Source: Halosaccharopolyspora lacisalsi
GTDB taxonomy: Bacteria; Actinomycetota; Actinomycetes; Mycobacteriales; Pseudonocardiaceae
Direction: 5' to 3'
Length of the DNA: 64,000 nucleotides
Assembly: GCF_014137975.1 (NCBI RefSeq)
Contig: NZ_JACGWZ010000001.1
Span: forward strand, 310,001 to 374,000
Part shown: in pieces, positions 26,201 through 33,967 of the stretch
How the letters are laid out: every line of letters starts with the position of its first letter
How positions within the stretch are numbered: position 1 is the stretch's first letter
The notes under the pieces: model-generated
The model's input: only the letters and a program-made list of their open reading frames with translations
What the model was told of the DNA's origin: nothing
Database searches by the model: none
Position numbers and translations under genes: made by a program

Positions 26201-26595
26201 CGGAGCCGGACGCCGATGTCGAGGAGCTCAAGAGCGCTTTCCGCAGCGGTTCGTGGGCCGATCGCGTCCCGCACCGGGTGGAGGTGTCCTTCGAGACCCA
26301 CATCGACGGAGTGGCCCTGCGCGGCCGGATGGACGCCGTCTTCGGCGACGACGACGGCGGTTGGACGGTGGTGGACTGGAAGACCGGTTCACCACCGGGG
26401 CCGAACCGGATGCGGGCCGTGTCGGTGCAGCTGGCCGCCTACCGGTTGGCGTGGGCGGAGTTGTCGGGGACACCGCTGGAGCGGGTCCGCGCGGCCTTCT
26501 ACTACGTGCGCCACGACCGGACCCTGCATCCCGCCGACCTCCACGACGCCGACGACCTCCGACGTCTGATCACCTCGGTGCCCGCCGCGGAGTGA
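23266..26595 (+). CDS. adnB: Helicase-nuclease subunit AdnB
   Basis: 1109 aa from a GTG overlapping the adnA stop. It has Walker A GAGAGKT (residues 36-42), motif II DEYQD (Asp281, Glu282), GDPAQAIYGWRG, and a C-terminal nuclease with VVDWKTGS (Asp1037, Lys1039). Established work on AdnAB assigns the main translocating motor to AdnB. Between helicase and nuclease lies a linker of four perfect PQPEE repeats (residues 861-880). There is no iron-sulfur Cys set in this subunit. Confidence 0.95.
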   Translation: MISPQRIAHALGQHPPTAEQSAVTGAPPEPALVVAGAGAGKTETMAARVVWLVANQLVTPDRVLGLTFTRKAARQLADRVRARLRRLAGSGLLNEVDPSGELRSTVLATEPTVLTYHAYAGRLVGEHGLRVPVEPGARLLTETAAWQLAHRVVSTWTEDLDTDKIPSTVTGYVLSLAGELAEHLVTPEDVREHAEKLCHVVENAPRAKGQRTALPQDLLKVASAQRLRVALLPLLKEYSRRKRIEAAMDFADQMSLAARLASEHPSVVAGERERFGAVLLDEYQDTGHAQRELLRSLFGGGETSIPVTAVGDPAQAIYGWRGASAANLPRFTEDFPRRLTPSGELDGFGANRPNPAELAVAERHDLLTSFRNPPEVLELANVVSEPLRAAGLDVRELRAEQDAEPGDIRCVLVDDIRREREWLADRMAAQWQRRLDETGTPPTAAVLMRRRADMTEMAAALRERDLPVEVVGLGGLLDEPEVRDLVSALRVLVDPLAGTAAMRLLTGSRWRLGSADLAALSERAGELATRSTASEGPKDTVSAALPGEQSDQAGLVDALDDPGEGKRYSRDGFRRIRRLGSELAALRHRLEQPLSELVSDVERTLLLDIESIARPGGVGRAHLDAFADVVNEFATANPAATLPSLLDYLAAAEHAEGGLEPGEVEVADDRVQVLTVHAAKGLEWEIVALPHLVHGVFPGGRKASSWLRSVTDLPAGLRGDAADLPRLDPDRLGGLDRKELMAELRVHEEEFEQRKLTEERRLLYVALTRSERALLVSGHWWGESGGKPKGPSAFLTEVAEVLGDRVEHWSPQPDDEATNPLDDQAPSARWPADPLGRRREAVTEGAELVRAALDAGQQQEPQPEEPQPEEPQPEEPQPEEPEDEEARRWARDVDVLLAERASTRKREEVQLPDQLSVSQLVELAGDPDEFARRLRRPLPSPPNPVTRRGTDFHAWLEHYFFDGALLDLDELPGSSDDSAEPDADVEELKSAFRSGSWADRVPHRVEVSFETHIDGVALRGRMDAVFGDDDGGWTVVDWKTGSPPGPNRMRAVSVQLAAYRLAWAELSGTPLERVRAAFYYVRHDRTLHPADLHDADDLRRLITSVPAAE
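25846..25905 (+). repeat. Four perfect 15-bp tandem repeats in adnB
   Basis: Four identical copies of ccgcagccggaggag, encoding PQPEE four times in the linker between motor and nuclease. The DNA identity is complete, not only the protein, which indicates recent expansion or slippage. Confidence 0.95.
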
Positions 26596-26634
26596 GCGCG
26601 TCGTTGTGGCGGTGAGAGTGCCAAAACGACTCGT

Positions 26635-27015
26635 TCACCACGGGAACTTGGCTGTGACTTGCCCGCAGGGGATCCAGTTGTCCCCAGGACGGCACGGGTT
26701 CTTGCCGGGGAGGTCGAGGGGAATGCCGTGGTCGGGGTGTGATTCGGGGAGTCGGTGGCGTCCGACGTAGTCCTCGGGCACCCCGGGGCCCGATGCGGTC
26801 CGAAGCGCGCGTCGCTGGTGGCGGGTGATGAAGCCGCGGGTCACTTCGGCGGCCAGAGTGTCCCGTATGTGGGCGACCGTGACGGTGTCGGGACCGGAGT
26901 GTCGGCCGGTACTGCCGCGGAGGTGACCGCGGGCGACGATCGCGGCCATGACCAGCAGCGCGGCGCCGAAGACGGTCAGGGTGGCCAGCACCTGAGTGTG
27001 CGCATCGATGAGCAC
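26635..27015 (-). CDS. Hypothetical single-pass membrane protein
   Basis: 126 aa from a GTG with GGGAGG upstream. A hydrophobic N-terminal segment (VLATLTVFGAALLVMAAIVA) anchors it. The rest is basic, and the C-terminus has two Cys (NPCRPGDNWIPCGQ). No family recognised. It is 12 bp downstream of the small gene at 27028-27294 and in the same operon, opposite a WhiJ-type regulator. Confidence 0.6.
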   Translation of the reverse strand: MLIDAHTQVLATLTVFGAALLVMAAIVARGHLRGSTGRHSGPDTVTVAHIRDTLAAEVTRGFITRHQRRALRTASGPGVPEDYVGRHRLPESHPDHGIPLDLPGKNPCRPGDNWIPCGQVTAKFPW

Positions 27016-27027
27016 TCCCGGCCTCCC

Positions 27028-27294
27028 TCAGAAGTCCCAGTCGCTGCCGGACCAGTCCCGGTCCTCGGCGGTTTCGGTGCACGTCGGACAGCGCTCGGTG
27101 ATTCGCTTCGACTCGGGCGTGCGGTCGGAGACCGTGTCGAAGGGCCACCGAATCCACTGCTCGCACACCGTCGGGACCCAGTAGCCGCCCGGCCGGGCTC
27201 CCGGCAGGACCGTGGTGGCGTGACGAACGTGCGTGCCCACCCCGACGATCCAGAAGACGTCGGCGCTGCCCGCCCGGAACGGACTCGGAAACAT
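27028..27294 (-). CDS. Small hypothetical protein with CxxC motif
   Basis: 88 aa from ATG 27294, which has AGGAGGG six bases upstream. It contains GTHVRHATTVLPG, VCEQW and RCPTC, so a small zinc site is possible (Cys in CEQW, CPTC). The C-terminus is acidic and Trp-rich. It is the first gene of a two-gene leftward operon sharing its upstream region with the divergent XRE regulator gene at 27453, and may be that regulator's target. Confidence 0.6.
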   Translation of the reverse strand: MFPSPFRAGSADVFWIVGVGTHVRHATTVLPGARPGGYWVPTVCEQWIRWPFDTVSDRTPESKRITERCPTCTETAEDRDWSGSDWDF

Positions 27295-27352
27295 ACGTGC
27301 CCTCCTGCTTCGTGGTTCCAACGATCGAATGAACCGAAGCTAGGACTCTGGA

Positions 27353-27423
27353 AACTGGAACAGCAACCAGTTACAAATAAGACAGGAAGGCGCTCTGTAT
27401 CAGGTGTAACAGATACTGTTACA
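27353..27423. promoter_or_regulatory. Divergent operator region with two inverted repeats
   Basis: A perfect 19-bp palindrome TGTAACAG-ATA-CTGTTACA lies at 27405-27423, and AACTGG/CCAGTT (8-bp spacer) at 27353-27372. They sit between the leftward small-protein operon and the rightward XRE gene. Binding by the XRE protein, controlling both directions, is the simplest reading. This segment is much more AT-rich than its surroundings. Confidence 0.7.
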
Positions 27424-27452
27424 AAGTTTCACGCGTCGTAGGAGGTCAGGTC

Positions 27453-28286
27453 GTGGGTGGAGCGGGCAAGGTGCGTCAGGTGGGGTTGGGGGCTGATCTG
27501 CGCCAGGCGCGGAAAAAAAGTCAGATGTCCACCCGATCGGTGGCCGAAAGACTGGGTATCTCACATACGTCGGTAGCTCGAACCGAACAGGGGGCGCGTA
27601 TCCCGGAGGTCACGGAAGTGATCGCGTTGTGCGCTCTGTACGGCATCACCGGTCACAAACGGGACCAGTTCATCGAGCGCGTGAACGACAGCGACGGGAG
27701 TACGGCATGGTTGGCGACAGGACCTGCGACAGCGCAGCAGATAACCAGCCTCGTAGCGCTGGAACGCCAAGCAGTGACCATCACCGATGTTTCACTCAAC
27801 TTGGTACCGGGCTTGGTGCAGACCCCCGAATACGCACGTGAGCTGATTGGTACAGGACCGGACGAGGAGTGGTTGCTTTCTACGCGGCTGGCTCGTCAGG
27901 CGCTGCTTACGAAGCCCGGAGCACCTACGGTGCGGTTCATCGTCGACGAGTCCGCTCTTCGGCGCCTGATCGGCGGTGCGTCAGTGATGCGAGACCAGCT
28001 TGATCACCTGCTGCGCAGTCGGTCGAAGTCGAACGTTGCGGTCCAGGTTATTCCCAGGTCGGTCGGAGCCCATCCAGGTTTGGACGGGTCGTTCGTCATG
28101 CTCACCTATCCTGATCGTGAGCCACACGTGTATATAGAGGCTCGGCGAGTGGGCCTGTTCCTGACTCGCCCGCAGGACGTCGAACCCTTCGCCGACGGGA
28201 TCGAGGAGATCGACATGAACCTGCTTGGCGAAGAACGGTCTGCGGAGCTGATCACCGAGATCAAGGAAGGACTACCTGATGAGTGA
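27453..28286 (+). CDS. XRE-family regulator with DUF5753 domain (WhiJ/Scr1 type)
   Basis: 277 aa from GTG 27453 with AGGAGG seven bases upstream. The N-terminal helix-turn-helix is MSTRSVAERLGISHTSVARTEQG. The rest matches DUF5753, including the marker LVPGLVQTPEYARELI near residue 118. Such proteins are numerous in actinomycetes, nearly always followed by a DUF397 gene as here (8-bp overlap). They tune development and small effector genes; DUF397 is thought to counteract the regulator. Lower GC and different codon use in this gene suggest horizontal origin. Confidence 0.9.
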   Translation: MGGAGKVRQVGLGADLRQARKKSQMSTRSVAERLGISHTSVARTEQGARIPEVTEVIALCALYGITGHKRDQFIERVNDSDGSTAWLATGPATAQQITSLVALERQAVTITDVSLNLVPGLVQTPEYARELIGTGPDEEWLLSTRLARQALLTKPGAPTVRFIVDESALRRLIGGASVMRDQLDHLLRSRSKSNVAVQVIPRSVGAHPGLDGSFVMLTYPDREPHVYIEARRVGLFLTRPQDVEPFADGIEEIDMNLLGEERSAELITEIKEGLPDE

Positions 28287-28467
28287 GTTGGTATGGCGCA
28301 AGAGCAGCCGTAGCGGCTCGAACGGCAACTGCGTCGAGGTGGCGCTGAGGACGGAGGGCGTGGCCGTGCGGGACTCGAAGGACCGCGCTGCCGGGCACTT
28401 CGGAGTGTCCGTGCGCCAGTGGCGGTCCTTCCTGGCCCGGCTCAAGCACGGGTACTACGACGGCTGA
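28279..28467 (+). CDS. DUF397 family small protein
   Basis: 62 aa. The start overlaps the XRE stop by 8 bp. The family pattern is clear: ELVWRKSSRSGSNGNCVEVAL, then VAVRDSKDRAAGHFGVS and a terminal F-L-A-R-L-K. DUF397 proteins pair with XRE/DUF5753 regulators and probably modulate them. It is the terminal gene of the pair. Confidence 0.93.
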   Translation: MSELVWRKSSRSGSNGNCVEVALRTEGVAVRDSKDRAAGHFGVSVRQWRSFLARLKHGYYDG

Positions 28468-28616
28468 ACCCCTCGCCTCTTGTCCAGGTCGGTGTCCTGA
28501 TCGAGTTCGGTGGGCGGGGTTTCGAAGAGGCGGTCGCTCCAGGGATCTTGACCTCGAGTTCGCTGGAACTTCTCCGGTTCTCATCGGAGTGGTCGGAGGA
28601 AGGGGAAGCGGACGCG

Positions 28617-29075
28617 ATGGTTTTCACCGATGTCGAGCGGGACCACCTGTTCGGGCGGCTGCTGGGGCGGCTGGCCACGATCGACCCCGACGGGACGCCG
28701 CAGGTGCGTCCGCTGGGTTTCCGGCTCAACGCCGACGGCACGATCGATCTCGGCGGCCCGTGGGTCGCCTCGACCCGGCGGTACCGCAACGTGGTGGCGA
28801 ATCCGCGCGTGGGCTTCGTCGTCGACGACCTGACGCCGGACGAGCCGGGTGAGATCGAGCCCGGCATGGGACGCGGTGTCGAGGTGCGCGGCCGTGCCGA
28901 GGCACTGAGCGTCGACGACCCGCCCGGTGCGCCGGGCATGGCCGGTCGCGACATCATCCGCGTTCGGCCCGAGCGGATTCCGAGCTGGCACATCGATCCC
29001 GAGGCTCCGGCCGGATATTCCCGAAAACGTGGTGTGACGGACACCGGCGAATCGAAAAACCACACCTTCGGGTGA
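28617..29075 (+). CDS. PPOX-class flavin/F420-type reductase family protein
   Basis: 152 aa. The split-barrel pattern is visible: GRLATIDPDGTPQVRPLGF, TRRYRNVVANPRVGFVVDD and RGRAEAL. This is the pyridoxamine-5'-phosphate-oxidase-like family that binds FMN or F420 in actinobacteria. A cofactor cannot be decided from sequence. ATG 28617 is preceded by a purine-rich GGAGGAAGGGGAAG. The catalysed reaction is unknown. Confidence 0.8.
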   Translation: MVFTDVERDHLFGRLLGRLATIDPDGTPQVRPLGFRLNADGTIDLGGPWVASTRRYRNVVANPRVGFVVDDLTPDEPGEIEPGMGRGVEVRGRAEALSVDDPPGAPGMAGRDIIRVRPERIPSWHIDPEAPAGYSRKRGVTDTGESKNHTFG

Positions 29076-29118
29076 AGCAGCTTGTCAGGGGGGATCTTCG
29101 CCGAGGAATATGCTCGCG

Positions 29119-29733
29119 ATGTCACAGCACACCGAATGGCAATTGGATTCTCCGCCCGAGACCGAGGTGCGGGTGGACGAGGACGTCCTGGCGCTGCGCG
29201 CACCGCTGGTGCGGGTTTACCGGGACGGCGCGGGAGCGTGGTTCTTCGACGGCCCGGGCGAACCACCGCGCCCGGCCACGACCACGCTGTTGGGGGCGGT
29301 GGTCGGAGCCTGGCCGCACGTCGCGGCGCTGACGGAGCTGGACGACGGCACCACGATGGTGTGGTCCTGGGAGAAGCACGGCTGGACCGGTGAGTTCGAG
29401 TGCCGCTGCGGAAGCTGCGAGCAGCCGGCCGCCGCGGACCTGGACCGTCATACCTGGCCCTCGGAGCTGGAGCCGGACCGCCTGGTCAGCGTCGAGCAGA
29501 CCGCGTTGGCCGGGCAGATCGCGCTGTCCGACATCCTCGCCACACCGGGCGGGATCGCCCTGCTGGGGCCGGGTGGCCAGCGCCGCACGAGCGACGAGAT
29601 GGCGCCGGTGGCCCTGGCCAACGTCATCCGCCGCTGGCCGCACACCATGCAGGCCCTGCGCACGGTGCGTGAGGGTTACGGGATGCGCTGGAACTCCGAA
29701 GAGCTCAACTGGCACGAGTACGCCACGGCCTGA
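29119..29733 (+). CDS. Hypothetical protein
   Basis: 204 aa; ATG 29119 has GAGGAA ten bases upstream (ATG 29110 also possible). It is soluble and acidic, with three Cys in one short stretch (FECRCGSCEQP near residue 95) that could hold a metal. The C-terminus is rich in Trp and Tyr. No family recognised. It is 43 bp after the PPOX gene, possibly co-transcribed, and convergent with the next hypothetical gene (4-bp gap). Confidence 0.6.
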   Translation: MSQHTEWQLDSPPETEVRVDEDVLALRAPLVRVYRDGAGAWFFDGPGEPPRPATTTLLGAVVGAWPHVAALTELDDGTTMVWSWEKHGWTGEFECRCGSCEQPAAADLDRHTWPSELEPDRLVSVEQTALAGQIALSDILATPGGIALLGPGGQRRTSDEMAPVALANVIRRWPHTMQALRTVREGYGMRWNSEELNWHEYATA

Positions 29734-29737
29734 GACC

Positions 29738-30292
29738 TCAGCAGGTGGTGTTGCCCGCGCTGTCGGCGGCTCGTTCCAGGGCCCTGGAGTAGAGCACCTC
29801 CAGCAGCCAGCGGGTGAACGGGCTGGAACCGAACTCCGGGGAGCGGTCCTCCGGGCTGAGTATCAGCTTGGCGGGACCACTCGTGCCGGACTGGACGACC
29901 CCGATGCCGTAGTAGTCCAGCTCGACCAGCGGCCACGGGCGGTAGGGGTGGTCACCGGGCAGCACGACCGTGCAGGGGGCCAGTGTCATGAGTGAACCGC
30001 ACGAGCGCAGTGCGCGTCGGGACTTCGTCACCGGCACGAGCGTGCCGATCAGGTCCACGCCGGGAAGCGGGAGATGGTCGTGGGTCCGCGGCTCCGACCA
30101 GGAGCGAAACCCCGACGGGTCGAGCACGGGTTCCCAGCCGTTGCGGCTGCGCCAGCGATGCACCTCGGGGCGGATCCGCGCGACGGCGGTGAAGCGGGCG
30201 CCGAGGACCTCGACGTCCGGAATGAGAAATCCGTGCCATCCCAGGGCACGAGCCGCGTGCTCAAGTTGCTGCACCCGCTGCATGATACGCAC
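29738..30292 (-). CDS. Hypothetical protein
   Basis: 184 aa. It is soluble, basic at the N-terminus, with LPLPGVDLIGTLVPV and VVLPGDHPYRPWPLVELDYYGIGVV as the most conserved-looking strands. I do not recognise the family. ATG 30292 or 30283 could be the start; neither has a clear ribosome binding site. It lies 46 bp downstream of the DoxX-like gene in the same direction. Confidence 0.55.
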   Translation of the reverse strand: MRIMQRVQQLEHAARALGWHGFLIPDVEVLGARFTAVARIRPEVHRWRSRNGWEPVLDPSGFRSWSEPRTHDHLPLPGVDLIGTLVPVTKSRRALRSCGSLMTLAPCTVVLPGDHPYRPWPLVELDYYGIGVVQSGTSGPAKLILSPEDRSPEFGSSPFTRWLLEVLYSRALERAADSAGNTTC

Positions 30293-30338
30293 GAGAACCC
30301 GGTGACCACCAAGCCGTTCGGCCGTGGCGATGAAGTCG

Positions 30339-30710
30339 TTACGGATCGGTGTTCGCGCGTACGCTCAGCGCCCGCCGGATCAGTGGGAGTTGCAGCGGTA
30401 GCCGTGCGTAGGCACCGTAGCGCAGCGCCCGGGGTTTGTTCCGCCAGTCGACGGCCATCCTGACGTTGGCGGGGAACACCGCGGCCAGCAGCCCGGCCGT
30501 GGCGGTCGCCCCGGCCCGGCGCGTGCGCGGGTGTGCGACCGTGGCCGCGCAGGCCAGCTCCGCGACGCCGGAGACGTGGGTCCAGGGGCGAGCCGATCCG
30601 GGCAGCGTTCGGGGGACGATCGTGTCGAACGGTTTCGGCCGCAGGAAGTGCACGGTGCCGGTGACGGCGAGACCTCCGGCGAGCAGCAATGCGGAACGAT
30701 TCGGTATCAT
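30339..30710 (-). CDS. DoxX-like small integral membrane protein
   Basis: 123 aa with several hydrophobic segments. The pattern GTVHFLRPKPFDTIVPRTLPG followed by VSGVAELACAATVAHPRTRRAGA is typical of the DoxX/SURF4-like family in actinobacteria. Function unknown; some relatives take part in redox homeostasis at the membrane. There is no clear ribosome binding site before ATG 30710. It is divergent from the K+ channel gene. Confidence 0.75.
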   Translation of the reverse strand: MIPNRSALLLAGGLAVTGTVHFLRPKPFDTIVPRTLPGSARPWTHVSGVAELACAATVAHPRTRRAGATATAGLLAAVFPANVRMAVDWRNKPRALRYGAYARLPLQLPLIRRALSVRANTDP

Positions 30711-30871
30711 AAAAGAAGGCTGTCACGGCCGTGGGGCCGGGGCAACGCCGTGATCGACCACTTCGAGGGTGAACGTGCGCGTCCTTTCGTGGTCGCCACA
30801 CCGGAGGCGTTACGGTACGACTTCGTGACCGAATCGATCCACGCCGGTACCACGCCGAGGAGGCGTACGCG

Positions 30872-32014
30872 GTGACTCGCCATGACCCTCGCGCGAGTCC
30901 GCGCGGTGGGAGAACCCACAGACTCGGAACGCCAGGAACGATCGGCCGCCGCGATGACGACGACGGGATCGCCGACCGGCTGACCGACCGCCCCGATCAC
31001 GCCCTGGTCGGGATCATCCGGATGCCGGAGACGGCGATCGGGCCGGCGCGCTCGATCGGCCGCCGCATCATCGGTGCCACCCTGGCGCTGGTCGTGACCG
31101 TCGTCATCGTCTACATGGACCGCGGCGGCTACAGTGACACCGACGGTGACGCGCTGAGCCTGCTGGACGCCCTGTACTACGCCACGGTGTCGCTGTCCAC
31201 CACCGGATACGGCGACATCGCCCCCGTGAGCCAGTCGGCCCGGCTGGTCAACATCCTGATCATCACGCCGTTGCGCGTACTCTTCCTCATCGTGCTGGTC
31301 GGGACCACGCTCGAAGTGCTCACCGAGCGGTCCCGCCAGGCATTCAAGATCCAACGCTGGAGGTCCAAGGTGCGCGACCACGTGGTCGTCATCGGGTACG
31401 GAACCAAGGGCCGCTCCGCGGTCACGGCCCTGCTCGGTGACGGCGCCGATCCGAGCAGGATCGTCGTGGTCGACAACGACCAGAACGCGCTGGAGACCGC
31501 GTCCTCGCTCGGCCTGGTCACGGTCCACGGCTCCGGAAGCCGGTCGGACGTGCTGCGGGTGGCCGGTGCCCAACGAGCACGCGCCATCGTGGTCGCCCCG
31601 GCCCGCGACGACACGGCCGTGCTGGTGACGTTGACCGCCCGGGAGCTCGCATCGAAGGCACAGCTGGTCGCCGCGGTGCGGGAGGCGGAGAACGTGCACC
31701 TGCTGCGTCAGTCCGGGGCGGACTCGGTCGTGGTCTCCAGCGAGACCTCCGGCAGGCTGCTGGGCATGGCCACGACGACACCCTCGGTGGTGGCGATGTT
31801 CGAGGACCTGCTCAGCCCGGACCTGGGACTGGCGATCGCCGAGCGGGAGGTCGAGCGCTTCGAGGTCGGCGGATCACCACGGCACCTGTCCGACATCGTG
31901 CTGGGCATCGTCCGCGAAGGCGCGCTCTACCGGGTCGACGCACCGGAGGCCGACGCCATCGAGGAGGGCGACCGCCTGCTCTACGTGAAGAAGGTCTCCT
32001 CGGCTCAGGAGTGA
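30872..32014 (+). CDS. Two-helix potassium channel with RCK/TrkA-N domain (Kch type)
   Basis: 380 aa from GTG with AGGAGG about ten bases upstream. Two transmembrane helices (IIGATLALVVTVVIVYM and RLVNILIITPLRVLFLIVLV) flank a selectivity filter TTGYGDIAP. The cytoplasmic RCK domain has the Rossmann loop VVVIGYGTKGRSAVTALL, followed by a TrkA-C-like region. It should form a tetrameric K+ channel gated by ligand binding to RCK. It corresponds to Rv3200c, which in M. tuberculosis lies between the adn genes and nudC. The first 50 residues are variable, so an internal start is possible. Confidence 0.9.
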   Translation: MTRHDPRASPRGGRTHRLGTPGTIGRRDDDDGIADRLTDRPDHALVGIIRMPETAIGPARSIGRRIIGATLALVVTVVIVYMDRGGYSDTDGDALSLLDALYYATVSLSTTGYGDIAPVSQSARLVNILIITPLRVLFLIVLVGTTLEVLTERSRQAFKIQRWRSKVRDHVVVIGYGTKGRSAVTALLGDGADPSRIVVVDNDQNALETASSLGLVTVHGSGSRSDVLRVAGAQRARAIVVAPARDDTAVLVTLTARELASKAQLVAAVREAENVHLLRQSGADSVVVSSETSGRLLGMATTTPSVVAMFEDLLSPDLGLAIAEREVERFEVGGSPRHLSDIVLGIVREGALYRVDAPEADAIEEGDRLLYVKKVSSAQE

Positions 32015-32053
32015 GGCGGTCCTGCCGCCCGGGGACTCTGGGAGTATCGAGGT

Positions 32054-32506
32054 GTGGGTCGACGACGAGCTGCGGCATCGGTGGGACTGATCCTGCCGAC
32101 TCTGATGGTGATGGGAGTGGTGCTGGTCGCCGCGTCCTGGTGGCCACTACCCGGCGTCTACGGGCGGGAGGCCGGCACGCTGCGTTCGGTGTCGGCCACG
32201 GTGGTCGAGTCCGCGCCCTGCGGCTCCTCCACCGCGGGCGATCTGCTGGAGATGACGGTCGACGGCGAGAAGGTGCGGGCCCGGTACGACGGGTGCGGCC
32301 ACAGCAGGGGACGACAGTTGCGGGTCCGCATCCCCGCCGATCCCGCCGGGAAGTTCACCGCGCTGCCCGCCGGTTCGGGCGAGGGCAACAGCGGCGCCGA
32401 CCTGCGCACCCGGCTGAGCTGGGTGCTGGTCACGCTGGCCGGTGTCGCCGGTGGTGGTTATTCCCTCATGCTGCGCCGATGGATCTTCGACCGGCCGTCG
32501 GCGTAG
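32054..32506 (+). CDS. Hypothetical membrane protein (two transmembrane segments)
   Basis: 150 aa from GTG. An N-terminal helix (VGLILPTLMVMGVVLVAASWW) and a C-terminal helix (WVLVTLAGVAGGGYSLML) bracket an extracytoplasmic loop of about 80 residues with two Cys (SAPCGSS, DGCGHS), possibly a disulfide. It follows the K+ channel at 39 bp and is probably co-transcribed. Family not recognised; topology resembles DUF3592-like proteins. Confidence 0.65.
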   Translation: MGRRRAAASVGLILPTLMVMGVVLVAASWWPLPGVYGREAGTLRSVSATVVESAPCGSSTAGDLLEMTVDGEKVRARYDGCGHSRGRQLRVRIPADPAGKFTALPAGSGEGNSGADLRTRLSWVLVTLAGVAGGGYSLMLRRWIFDRPSA

Positions 32507-32534
32507 CCGGGTTCGTGCGGTTTCGCCGGGCTCT

Positions 32535-33827
32535 TCAGCTCACTCTCGATGCGCCGGCCAGCCAGGTGTTGCACTGGGTGATCCGGTTCTCGTAGAAGCC
32601 CTGCCGCGCCCACTCCTGGTTGTGGGCCGTCGTGCCGTGGTTGCGCACGTTGCTGTACTCGTCGCCACGGTTTCCCGCGTCCCTCAGGGCGGGCAGGATG
32701 TAGTCGTCGCTGACACCGCCGTTCTGCAATGAGGCGAGGGCTTCGCCGCCGTAGCAGGTGGCCTGGAGCTCCAGGCGGCGGGACAGCTCGAGCCCTTCGG
32801 CGGTGTCACTGCCGTCGGCCTGGTAGACCGCCCGGTTGTACGCCTTCATGATCCCGGTCATGCCCTGGACGGCGTGACCGAACTCGTGGGCGAACTGCCC
32901 CAGGTACGGACCGGCGCTGTCGCGGTCCTCGACCTGGGAGTAGTGCCGGGCGGTCCAGTAGATCGTGTGGTTGCTGCTGCAGTACATGGCGGTTTTCCGC
33001 CATCCGCGGGTGCCGCACGGGCTGTTGACGTCCGAGCCGGTCACGACCACGTTCGGCATGGTCGCGGGGAGATCGGCCTCCCGGAGCGCGGGAGTCCACA
33101 TCTTCATCAGGCAGGGTGCCAACGCCTGGATGAAGGCTCGTTGAGAGGCGAGGTCGGTGGCGAAGGGCGGCAGTTCGCACGAAGTGTTGACCGCCCCGTT
33201 GCCCTCGATGTTGAACGGGTGCTCGCCGAGCGCGCTGACCGGTCGCGGCCCTGCCCCGACGGTCGCCGTGGTGGTTTCCGTGGTGGTCGTGGTGGTGGAC
33301 TCGCGCGTCGAGCTGTCCGTGGTGCTGTCGTAGGTCGACTCGGTGCCGGAGAGTCCGTAGTCGTTGTCGTAGGTCTCGGTCGCGGGGGGTTCCCCTCGGG
33401 GGGAGCTGTAGTCGGAACCGGCGGCGTTCGTTTCGGAGTTGGCCGCGACGAGTCCTATCGAGGTGGTGAAGACGAGGAGGACTCCGCAGACGATCGGGAT
33501 GACGATCGCGGCGGCGTTGGTGCGCTTGCGGGGCGGTGCTGCCGGGCGTGCTCCGTGGTGTAGCGGAGGCCCCTGCGGTAGTGGTTGTCCGGGATGGACG
33601 GGCCCCGATGGGCTGGCGCGGGGCGGTGGCATGACCGGTTGCGCGGGAGCGTTCCGGGGCGGCGGCTGCGGTGGCGGCCCGGCGGGAGGAGCCCCCGGAT
33701 GCCGAGGGGGCGGTGCGGTGGGGCCGGCTCCCGGACGTCCCAGCGGACCGGCCGCCGGGGGCGGTGCGGGAGGCCGCTGGTGAGGTTGTTGGTGAGGCCA
33801 CCGAGGTGGCTGCTGTGGTGGTGTCAT
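32535..33827 (-). CDS. Neutral zinc metallopeptidase (PF04228-like), membrane anchored
   Basis: 430 aa. About 100 residues of Pro-rich cytoplasmic sequence precede one transmembrane helix (AAIVIPIVCGVLLVFTTSIGL), a Thr-rich stalk, and an extracellular peptidase domain. The domain shows FAHEFGHAVQGM (HExxH) and the downstream Glu in RLELQATCYGG, plus paired Cys. It belongs to the putative neutral zinc metallopeptidase family. It is convergent with the preceding membrane-protein gene. The substrate is unknown. Confidence 0.87.
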   Translation of the reverse strand: MTPPQQPPRWPHQQPHQRPPAPPPAAGPLGRPGAGPTAPPPRHPGAPPAGPPPQPPPRNAPAQPVMPPPRASPSGPVHPGQPLPQGPPLHHGARPAAPPRKRTNAAAIVIPIVCGVLLVFTTSIGLVAANSETNAAGSDYSSPRGEPPATETYDNDYGLSGTESTYDSTTDSSTRESTTTTTTETTTATVGAGPRPVSALGEHPFNIEGNGAVNTSCELPPFATDLASQRAFIQALAPCLMKMWTPALREADLPATMPNVVVTGSDVNSPCGTRGWRKTAMYCSSNHTIYWTARHYSQVEDRDSAGPYLGQFAHEFGHAVQGMTGIMKAYNRAVYQADGSDTAEGLELSRRLELQATCYGGEALASLQNGGVSDDYILPALRDAGNRGDEYSNVRNHGTTAHNQEWARQGFYENRITQCNTWLAGASRVS

Positions 33828-33967
33828 GGACGTCTGCGCCCCCAGCTGGTCACTCCGATGAGGACGCTTTCGTCCGGATCCGGTGAGCCCGTCATCGCCG
33901 AAAACCGCCCCTGTCTCTTGCGCTGTTCGCCGGATTAGCCTACCCAGGATTCGCTAGGGTTTGGTCC

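Noticed and set aside
23263-26301. 1012-codon open frame antisense to adnB
   Set aside because: It mirrors a gene with clear helicase and nuclease motifs. Long antisense frames are common in GC-rich DNA because stop codons are rare there; the product shows no family pattern.
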